Assembly: GCF_019968765.1 (NCBI RefSeq)
Contig: NZ_CP074149.1
Location: 1,178,001 to 1,242,000 of the forward strand
DNA length: 64,000 bases
Reading direction: 5' to 3'
Source of the DNA: Enterobacter sp. JBIWA008
GTDB taxonomy: Bacteria > Pseudomonadota > Gammaproteobacteria > Enterobacterales > Enterobacteriaceae
The position numbers were made by a program, and so were the translations under genes. Below, piece after piece: positions 1 through 6,049 of the stretch. The notes under the pieces were generated by a model. That model was not told the DNA's origin, did not search any database, and saw nothing but the letters and a program-made list of their open reading frames with translations. Numbering within the stretch: position 1 is the stretch's first letter; every line of letters begins with the position of its first letter.

Positions 1-169
1 GGAATGGCGAAAGGTAGTGCTCCACGTTGACGCGTGCGCCGTACACGTCCGGGCTGTAGTTTGCTGCTGCATCACGAAGGTGCTCAGGGCGAATTTCACG
101 CCCGTCAACGGTGGCACCAGAGACAGCAACGCGGAATTTCTTACGGGCTGGTTTAGCTGCGCTAGCCAT
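1..169 (-). CDS. O: Capsid scaffolding protein gpO (N-terminal part only)
   Basis: The gene runs off the left edge; only about 56 N-terminal codons are present, starting at the ATG complementary to 167-169. The visible protein has a basic start followed by FRVAVSGATVDGREI and a DVYGARVNVEHY segment, the conserved N-terminus of P2-type scaffold/protease gpO proteins. In P2 this protein directs procapsid assembly and processes itself and the capsid protein. It is divergent from the terminase gene to its right, as in P2, where the rightward ONML and leftward PQ operons diverge. Confidence 0.85.
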   Translation of the reverse strand, partial: MASAAKPARKKFRVAVSGATVDGREIRPEHLRDAAANYSPDVYGARVNVEHYLSPF

Positions 170-328
170 GTCGATAATCCTGTTGAGTGGTTTCTGTACG
201 GCCATGATGGCAGAGCGTAACTTGCTGTCTCAACGAGGTTTTGTTGTCGGAGGAAGGCCAGACCATAAAGGGGGCGATAGCGGGATCGCGCGCGGGGTAA
301 TCTTCACTCCATAAACGGTGGAGGGCAG
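170..328. promoter_or_regulatory. Divergent late promoter region between O and P
   Basis: This 159-bp gap separates the divergent O and P genes. In P2 the equivalent gap holds two late promoters activated by Ogr, which binds a TGT-N12-ACA dyad near -55. I looked for that dyad; the nearest is TGT at 245 followed twelve bases later by AGA, a mismatch, so no site is assigned. A GGAGGG ribosome-binding site for P lies at 320-325. Confidence 0.45.
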
Positions 329-2059
329 ATGATACAGGACGCTTTTGTACGTCAGAGGGCAAAACAACTTTACTGGCAGGGCTACCCGCCAGCGGAGATC
401 GCGCGCCTGATGGGGATTAATCAGAACACAATTTACGCCTGGAAGAAACGCGATGAATGGGATGAAACGCCGCCCGTCCAGCGCGTCAGCCAGTCTATGG
501 ATGCCCGCCTCATCCAGCTTACGGACAAGAAAGACAAGACCGGGGGAGACTTCAAGGAGATTGATCTGCTGACCCGGCAACTGAAAAAGCTGTCTGACGG
601 ACAACCGGCAGGGGCTGGCGCGGGCAAAAAGCCGCGCAAGCGCAAGCTGAAAAACCACTTCACCGAAGAACAGATCGTCGCGCTGCGGGAGAAAATACTT
701 GATTCCCTTTCGTGGCATCAACGCGGCTGGTACGAGCAACGCCACCACCGAAACCGCATGATACTGAAGTCCCGCCAGATTGGCGCAACCTGGTACTTTG
801 CACGCGAGGCGTTGCTTGATGCGCTGAGAGATGATGTGAAATACCCGTACCAGCGCAACCAGATATTTCTGTCTGCATCCCGCCGTCAGGCTCACCAGTT
901 CAGGGGATTCATTCAGAAAATGGCTGAAGAGGTGGACGTTGAGCTTAAGGGCGGTGACAAAATCGTACTGAGTAACGGCGCAGAGCTGCATTTCCTCGGC
1001 ACGTCCGCTGCAACGGCGCAGTCATATACGGGCAACCTGAAGTTTGACGAATTCTTCTGGGTCAGCAACTTCACCAACCTGCGAAAGGTTGCGGGGGCGA
1101 TGGCTACGCTGAAGGGGCTGACGCGTACCTACTTTTCAACGCCGTCAGGTGAGACCCATGAGGCTTATCCGTTCTGGACGGGCGATCGCTGGAATGAGAA
1201 ACGCCCGAAGGCACAGCGCAAAGCGTTTGATGTGGGCTGGAAAACGCTGAACAGTGGGCTGTTATGCCCGGATAAAACCTGGCGTCAGATTGTCACCCTG
1301 AAGGATGTGATAGACCACGGCTGGGAGTATACCGATCTTGAAGAAATTCAGGATGAAAACAGCGAGGATGAATTCCGCAACCTGTACATGTGCGAGTTCG
1401 TTCGCGATGGCGAGTCCGCCTTCAACCTTAACGCCCTGATTGGGTGCGGGGCAGATGGTTATGACGAATGGCCGGACTGGAAGCCTTTTGCGTCCAGGCC
1501 GATGGGTAATCGTCCGGTCTGGATAGGTTATGACGCCAACGGCAGCAGCGGAAACGGTGACAGCGGCGCGATTTGCGTTGTGGTTCCACCACTTGTGCCG
1601 GGAGGTAAATTCCGCACGGTAGAAACGGAACAGGTGCGTGGCCTTGAGTTTGAAGAGCAGGCGAAAGTTATCGAAAATTTCACCTTCAAATACAACGTCC
1701 AGCATGTCGGTATAGACGTAACGGGCGGTAACGGTGAGGCCGTTTACCAGATAGTGAAGAAGTTTTTCCCGATGGCAATGCCCTACACCATGTCAATGAC
1801 GTCAAAGCGCGCCCTGGTGCTGAAAATGCTACAGCTGATCCGCGCCGGGCGATGGGAATATGACCGCAGTGAGCGCGCCCTGATCAACGCCTTTAACTCT
1901 GTTCGCAAGGTAAAGACGCCTGGCGGATTCATCACCTATGACACTGACCGCTCGCGCGGCGTCAGCCACGGTGATTTAGCTTGGGCGAATATGCTCGCCA
2001 TTATTAACGAACCGCTGGGCCAGGAGAGTGGCAGCGGCGGGTTTGCTATGGAGTTCTGA
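329..2059 (+). CDS. P: Terminase large subunit gpP (ATPase/nuclease)
   Basis: 576-residue protein of the P2 gpP family, which translocates and cuts phage DNA during packaging. Residues 13-45 form a helix-turn-helix (PPAEIARLMGINQNTIYAW). The ATPase region carries a Walker-A-like KSRQIGATW at 147-155 and a Walker-B-like LKFDEFFW at about 237-244. The C-terminal half holds the acidic nuclease core, IGYDANGSSGNGDSG followed by VGIDVTGGNG. The length is typical for the family. The start has a GGAGGG site close upstream, and the stop overlaps the start of Q (TGATG), indicating translational coupling. Confidence 0.95.
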   Translation: MIQDAFVRQRAKQLYWQGYPPAEIARLMGINQNTIYAWKKRDEWDETPPVQRVSQSMDARLIQLTDKKDKTGGDFKEIDLLTRQLKKLSDGQPAGAGAGKKPRKRKLKNHFTEEQIVALREKILDSLSWHQRGWYEQRHHRNRMILKSRQIGATWYFAREALLDALRDDVKYPYQRNQIFLSASRRQAHQFRGFIQKMAEEVDVELKGGDKIVLSNGAELHFLGTSAATAQSYTGNLKFDEFFWVSNFTNLRKVAGAMATLKGLTRTYFSTPSGETHEAYPFWTGDRWNEKRPKAQRKAFDVGWKTLNSGLLCPDKTWRQIVTLKDVIDHGWEYTDLEEIQDENSEDEFRNLYMCEFVRDGESAFNLNALIGCGADGYDEWPDWKPFASRPMGNRPVWIGYDANGSSGNGDSGAICVVVPPLVPGGKFRTVETEQVRGLEFEEQAKVIENFTFKYNVQHVGIDVTGGNGEAVYQIVKKFFPMAMPYTMSMTSKRALVLKMLQLIRAGRWEYDRSERALINAFNSVRKVKTPGGFITYDTDRSRGVSHGDLAWANMLAIINEPLGQESGSGGFAMEF

Positions 2060-3117
2060 TGAAGAAGTGCACCTACAAAAATAAACACACTGCCAACAGT
2101 GGCAGTGCCGGACAGCCTGATATCTCTGACGCGCTCAGAAGCGATCCGGCGCTTAGCGCCTTCACGTTTGACGGGCCATATTCAGTAACAGACGGCTATG
2201 ATCTGCTGGACAGCATGTGTTGCGTCGATAATGGCCGGTACTATGAAACGCCAATTGACTGGAAAGGGCTGACCCGTGCATTCGCACAATCCCCGCTGCA
2301 TCAGTCGGCGCTTTACTTCAAGCGTAATGTGCTGACCGGGTGCTTTATCCCTCACCCCTTGCTGTCACGTCAGGCCTTCTCTGCGTTTGCACTGGACTGG
2401 TTTGTCTTTGGTAATGCCTATCTTGAACGTCGCTCTAACCTCCTTGGCGCTCCGCTCAAACTCCAGCATGTTCCGGCACTGAACACGCGACGCGGGAGCG
2501 ACCTTAATACCTACTGGTTTATCCGACAGTGGAAAGATGAATATGAGTTCAAAGCGGGCGAGGTCTGCCACATCATGAACCCGGACATTCATCAGGAAAT
2601 CTACGGTATGCCGGAATACATGGGGGCGCTTCTTTCCGCCAGCCTGTCACATTCCGCCGATAAATTCCGCAAACTCTATTACGACAACGGCTCCCATGCC
2701 GGATGTATTCTGTATGTCGGTTCGGAGAAGGTGGATCAGGAAAGCATAAAGGTGGTTCAAAAAACGCTGTCACAGGCCAGAGGGAAAGGCTCCTTCAAAA
2801 ACGTGCTGATCCACGCGCCGGGTGGCGGCAAAGACGGTGTGCAACTGTTGCCGTTCAGCCAGATATCGGCAAAGGATGAGTTTCTTAACATCAAATCAGC
2901 AACGCGCAACGATTTACGCGACGCTCACCGCATCCCGCCGCAACTGATGGGCGCAATGCCGGAAGGCAACGGCTCGCTCGGTGATGTTGAGAAGGCCGCG
3001 CGCGTCTTCGCCATCAACGAAATGTTGCCCGTGATGGAAGCCATGAAGGGCGTCAATGACTGGCTCGGTCAGGAAGTGATCCGCTTTAATCCCTACGCTC
3101 TGCTCAAAGACGAGTGA
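2059..3117 (+). CDS. Q: Portal protein gpQ
   Basis: 352 residues, PBSX/P2-type portal (about 344 residues in P2), forming the dodecameric vertex through which DNA enters the head. Recognisable segments are the N-terminal FTFDGPYSV, YYETPIDWKGL, the central LDWFVFGNAYLE, MPEYMGALLSASLSHSA, and the C-terminal RIPPQLMGAMPEGNGSLGDVEKA. It starts inside the P stop codon. Being the last gene of the PQ unit, its 3' end faces the region where P2 carries cos. Confidence 0.95.
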   Translation: MKKCTYKNKHTANSGSAGQPDISDALRSDPALSAFTFDGPYSVTDGYDLLDSMCCVDNGRYYETPIDWKGLTRAFAQSPLHQSALYFKRNVLTGCFIPHPLLSRQAFSAFALDWFVFGNAYLERRSNLLGAPLKLQHVPALNTRRGSDLNTYWFIRQWKDEYEFKAGEVCHIMNPDIHQEIYGMPEYMGALLSASLSHSADKFRKLYYDNGSHAGCILYVGSEKVDQESIKVVQKTLSQARGKGSFKNVLIHAPGGGKDGVQLLPFSQISAKDEFLNIKSATRNDLRDAHRIPPQLMGAMPEGNGSLGDVEKAARVFAINEMLPVMEAMKGVNDWLGQEVIRFNPYALLKDE

Positions 3118-3127
3118 TCCGCACCAC

Positions 3128-3148
3128 CCGCCGCACATCCTGCGGCGG
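3128..3148 (+). terminator. Hairpin after Q
   Basis: CCGCCGCA, a 5-base loop (CATCC) and TGCGGCGG make a perfect 8-bp GC-rich stem 10 bases after the Q stop. There is no long T tract (TTGTCCTTC follows), so it is a possible weak terminator or 3'-end-stabilising hairpin. Confidence 0.55.
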
Positions 3149-3531
3149 TTGTCCTTCAGTAATTTTCAATCTTCGCATGACCGGCCAGCACCCGATTACC
3201 ACCCGGTACGACCTTTAACGCCCCTCACTCAGAGCGCATGAGCGCCATTCTGGCAGGCGCAAACTGCAATCGACTCCGCACACACCCGGAAGCGAGAAAA
3301 CGCGCTAAGAAGGCGGAAATGGCCGAAGAATGGCATTTAATGGCACCCCCTCCCTGACCCCTGTCGCGTGGGCTGTTCCCCCGTCACCTGCGCGCGACAT
3401 TTGCTTCGTTTTTTGTGCACTTCCCGATCCTGAGCCAGACCGCGCCGCCACAGGGCGGAAAGGGCATAAACAGCATCAAAAAAATTGTGCAAATTTGTGC
3501 GCTATTGTGCAGCTCTAAAAGGCCCATCCAT
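3149..3531. other. Non-coding stretch between Q and the cargo promoter (expected cos side)
   Basis: No convincing gene is present; the one 62-codon ORF here has no ribosome-binding site or family resemblance. In P2 the cohesive end lies a few hundred bases beyond the Q stop, so cos is expected in or just after this stretch, but no good copy of the P2/186 cos sequence was found. The right end contains the TTGTGC repeats listed separately. Confidence 0.4.
3485..3510 (+). repeat. Three TTGTGC hexamers at exact 10-bp spacing
   Basis: TTGTGC occurs at 3485-3490, 3495-3500 and 3505-3510, so the copies lie on the same DNA face one helical turn apart. They end about 20 bases before the -35 box of the cargo promoter. 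A fourth copy lies upstream near 3414. The arrangement suggests cooperative binding of an activator or repressor, but no protein can be named. Confidence 0.5.
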
Positions 3532-3560
3532 TTGACTACCGATTACCTTTAGGGTAATTT
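3532..3560 (+). promoter_or_regulatory. Predicted sigma-70 promoter of the cargo leader
   Basis: TTGACT (3532-3537), a 17-bp spacer and TAATTT (3555-3560). A small inverted repeat, ATTACC/GGTAAT, sits within the spacer and -10 region. The promoter points at the leader ORF and DUF4760-like gene. Confidence 0.55.
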
Positions 3561-3571
3561 TGTCGTATTAC

Positions 3572-3605
3572 TTCACTAATAAGTGAATCTTCACCAATAA
3601 GTGAA
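3572..3605. promoter_or_regulatory. Two tandem near-identical palindromes (candidate operators)
   Basis: TTCACTAATAAGTGAA (3572-3587, perfect 6-bp arms) and TTCACCAATAAGTGAA (3590-3605, one mismatch) are repeated 18 bp apart. They start about 12 bp after the predicted -10 box, so they cover the start of transcription or the first transcribed bases. The layout fits dimeric-repressor operators; alternatively they fold as two small RNA hairpins. Confidence 0.6.
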
Positions 3606-3633
3606 CTACGAAATGCTTTCAAAGGGGGTTATT

Positions 3634-3669
3634 ATGAGAAAATTGTTTGATGAGTTCGACGGCTTCTAA
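3634..3669 (+). CDS. 11-codon leader ORF upstream of an intrinsic terminator
   Basis: ATG with AAAGGGGG about 8 bases upstream, encoding MRKLFDEFDGF and ending in TAA. It lies downstream of a predicted promoter and 20 bases before a strong hairpin terminator that precedes the DUF4760-like gene. The layout recalls an attenuation leader or a small RNA carrying a micro-ORF. I do not recognise the peptide; the good ribosome-binding site is the only evidence of translation. Confidence 0.4.
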   Translation: MRKLFDEFDGF

Positions 3670-3688
3670 GCTGAATCTAACCTCTACG

Positions 3689-3715
3689 AGGCGGGGAACT
3701 TACCCCGCCTTTTTT
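3689..3715 (+). terminator. Intrinsic terminator between leader ORF and DUF4760-like gene
   Basis: AGGCGGGG, a 6-base loop and CCCCGCCT form a perfect 8-bp stem followed by a run of T (3710-3715). It lies 14 bases before the start of the DUF4760-like gene, so transcripts from the 3532 promoter must read through it to reach that gene. A smaller CCTC/GAGG hairpin (3681-3691) overlaps its left arm. Confidence 0.8.
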
Positions 3716-3728
3716 ATGGATAAAAAAC

Positions 3729-4232
3729 ATGACATTAGACGCCAATACCCTGCAAATTATCAGTAACGCCCTTGTGCTGCTCGGCGTTGTCGTTGCCATC
3801 TGGACAATCGTCTATAACGTCCGCACCGCAAAGAAAACGCAAACGGCGAACTTTCTGTTCGAAAGTCGCCAGGATACGCAGTACATAGAATCGCTGCATG
3901 TCCTCAAGCAAGTGCATCGTTCAGGAAAATCGTTCCGTGCTTACGTCTTTCCATGCGAAGGCAAAGCGATCACCGAAGAAGAAATGACTGAGCGTCGCAA
4001 ATTTCAGTACATCCTGAACTTTTACGAAAGGGTTGCCGTGAGCATCCGCGAGGGGATTTATAACGAGCAGATGATCAAACGAACATCGTATACCACCGTG
4101 ATAGAGACCTACGATATTGCCGAACCACTGATCAAAGCCATCAGGGAGCACATCAAGTCAGAAACTACCTATCAAGAATTTGAATGGCTGGTTAAGCGAT
4201 GGAAAGCCAAACCGCTTAAGAAGAATAAATAA
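3729..4232 (+). CDS. DUF4760-like membrane-anchored cargo protein
   Basis: 167 residues. Residues about 9-30 form one hydrophobic segment (ISNALVLLGVVVAIWTIVYNV), followed by a basic stretch and a helical cytoplasmic domain (ILNFYERVAVSIREGIYNEQMI) that recalls DUF4760 proteins of phages and bacteria; their function is not established. It sits between Q and A, the P2 position of tin/old. A modest GGA lies 10 bases before the ATG. An attenuator-like leader precedes it and a long perfect hairpin follows it. The location suggests a lysogenic-conversion or anti-phage gene, but that is inference from position only. Confidence 0.75.
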   Translation: MTLDANTLQIISNALVLLGVVVAIWTIVYNVRTAKKTQTANFLFESRQDTQYIESLHVLKQVHRSGKSFRAYVFPCEGKAITEEEMTERRKFQYILNFYERVAVSIREGIYNEQMIKRTSYTTVIETYDIAEPLIKAIREHIKSETTYQEFEWLVKRWKAKPLKKNK

Positions 4233-4241
4233 CTATCGGCG

Positions 4242-4274
4242 TTGAGGAAGCCGCCAGCTAGGCGGCTTCCTCAA
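4242..4274. terminator. Perfect 14-bp inverted repeat between convergent cargo genes
   Basis: TTGAGGAAGCCGCC, a 5-base loop (AGCTA) and its exact complement GGCGGCTTCCTCAA, starting 10 bases after the DUF4760-like gene. Neither side has a T tract. It can act as a bidirectional barrier between convergent transcripts or as an mRNA 3' stabiliser. The remaining 210 bases up to 4485 hold only a weak ACACAAA/TTTTTGT dyad near 4446-4466, beyond the end of the leftward gene. Confidence 0.6.
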
Positions 4275-4484
4275 ACTACCGCGATGAACCGGAAACGATT
4301 TAGTTACGAGATGCAGGGGACTAAAACCTGTTTTGATAATATCAATCCTATCTCAGGTCTCAGCGCGTGCCTAAATCGTACTCAGTTATCCCGCTTTTTG
4401 CGCAAACCTGCAGCAGGCCCATTCCAATATGGTTAGCTCGAAAACATACAAAAATAGTTTGTGTATTTATAGGAAATTTGCGCA

Positions 4485-5975
4485 TCATTTTTCTTCACCT
4501 TTTACTTCCACTGTTTTTTCTTTATCTTGCCCGCGAGATTTGAGGGTTTCCATAACCTCTTTAAATAGCTCAGACTGAATACCTCTCAGCATCTTAGACT
4601 CTTCTTTGAACTGATTCTTTTCCAGAGAATCAAGAGGTGGTTGGTGTAATTGTTCCAAAACTGACTTTATATACTCAGTAACACTGTCAGGAGAACTATC
4701 CGTCAACTCATTACGGAAACTTACCATTGATAAGGCAAGAACTTTTTTATATGCATAATCTTCAATTATATGTTTTTGCTTAATATACTGGCTTGAGCAA
4801 AACCATAGTCCCGCAAGAATTAGCGGAACGATACTTAACCTTGAGAATAGATAGGGTATTTCGCTCGCTGCATCAAAACTCCATAAGGCCCATACGCAAA
4901 CCCCTACAGCACACGCTAATAGCACACCGCTTGCAATTAACCATTTGCCAACATTTTCTTTTGCTTCTGTGTGCTGCTCTTTAAAAAACTGGCCTAAACT
5001 AACAGTCCCGGTTATGTTTAGAATGGAAATCGCTTTTTCTTTTATCTTCTCAAGTTCATTGGCTTTTGCATCAAAATACTCGACTATATTTGATGCACTT
5101 CGGTTATTATCCTCTGCGATTTCGACCAGTGCCTTTAACTGCCTTCTAATATCTCCAGATGATTTGTAAAGCTCATCAATTCTTGAATGTACATCTTCAA
5201 CTTCATCCTTGACTCTATCCATTTCAACAACTTTTTGATCCCAATCGTTTTTAGAGGTGGCTATAGACTCTATTTTCTTATTAACTTTATCAAGTTCAAT
5301 TTCAAGCTCGCTGAATTTTTCTTCGGCTTGACCATGAATAGCCTCAACCTTATCATAATATTCTTCTATGGATGTCAGGCATTCGTTAGCTTCTTTTTTA
5401 TACCTCTGAGCATAGTCTAAATTATTAACAAAATCTCCCTTTAAATTTTCTAATGCAACTTGATCTTCCAATAATCGTCTATAGCTATCCCCTCTAGTTT
5501 CTGCCCCTTTGAAAGCAAAAACGCGGAGATATGGCTTCAAAACATCCAATTCGTTTGGAATGAGATTGAGTGAAAGTGGAGACCGTGGCCTAAGACGCTT
5601 TTCATGCTGAGTTGCAGAAATGTTAGGCATATCGAATATATCATTATTTAGCTGCACATCATCTTTTGTAAGAGTTTTATCACCATTTTCATCTCGTAAT
5701 TGCCTTTCGCAAGCATCTAAAGCGGAATCAATTCTATGCAAACTATCTTCAATAATTTGAATTTCACTTGCACTATAAAACACAGATAGAGTAAAGCTTT
5801 TCTTATTGAAATACTGAATACTCGATTTTAGTAGTGTACTTAAGTCATTCAAAATACCTTTAATGGATTTTCCTTCGTAATTACTAGTCGAATAATCCAA
5901 ATCAAACCCAGAGGCAATCAGTTCAGTTTGGAGGTTATCTTTTTTTGCTATTATGTTTTTAACTAAAGATTCCAT
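4485..5975 (-). CDS. Coiled-coil two-TM membrane protein of unknown function (hotspot cargo)
   Basis: 496 residues, not recognised. Residues 1-160 are mixed; about 165-320 are charged, heptad-rich and predicted coiled coil. Two transmembrane segments follow at about 345-367 and 376-397 with a short linker, then a charged helical tail of about 100 residues with a Lys/Glu-rich end. No enzymatic motif (Walker, HNH, protease, TIR) is visible. The gene is markedly more AT-rich than its phage neighbours, has its own promoter, an AGGAA ribosome-binding site, and lies in the Q-A hotspot where P2 carries tin/old. A membrane-anchored sensor or effector of phage defence is plausible by location and architecture, but unproven. 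Confidence 0.85.
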   Translation of the reverse strand: MESLVKNIIAKKDNLQTELIASGFDLDYSTSNYEGKSIKGILNDLSTLLKSSIQYFNKKSFTLSVFYSASEIQIIEDSLHRIDSALDACERQLRDENGDKTLTKDDVQLNNDIFDMPNISATQHEKRLRPRSPLSLNLIPNELDVLKPYLRVFAFKGAETRGDSYRRLLEDQVALENLKGDFVNNLDYAQRYKKEANECLTSIEEYYDKVEAIHGQAEEKFSELEIELDKVNKKIESIATSKNDWDQKVVEMDRVKDEVEDVHSRIDELYKSSGDIRRQLKALVEIAEDNNRSASNIVEYFDAKANELEKIKEKAISILNITGTVSLGQFFKEQHTEAKENVGKWLIASGVLLACAVGVCVWALWSFDAASEIPYLFSRLSIVPLILAGLWFCSSQYIKQKHIIEDYAYKKVLALSMVSFRNELTDSSPDSVTEYIKSVLEQLHQPPLDSLEKNQFKEESKMLRGIQSELFKEVMETLKSRGQDKEKTVEVKGEEK

Positions 5976-6013
5976 TTATGTTCCTAGCTAATGTAAGTGC
6001 ATAGTCCTCATCA

Positions 6014-6041
6014 ATCATATGACAACTCACTGAGTAATCAA
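6014..6041 (-). promoter_or_regulatory. Predicted promoter of the coiled-coil cargo gene
   Basis: On the minus strand, TTGATT, a 16-bp spacer and TATGAT lie in the 74-bp gap between the A stop and the cargo start, leaving a leader of roughly 35 bases. This indicates transcription independent of the early phage operon, as expected for a gene expressed from the prophage. Confidence 0.55.
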
Positions 6042-6049
6042 ATACTTTG

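Noticed and set aside
230..991. 253-codon minus-strand frame across the start of the terminase gene
   Set aside because: Overlaps the well-supported gpP gene and O/P promoter gap; no family resemblance.
3330..3518. 62-codon ORF in the Q-to-cargo gap
   Set aside because: No ribosome-binding site, low-complexity Pro/Ala content, and it runs through the TTGTGC repeats.
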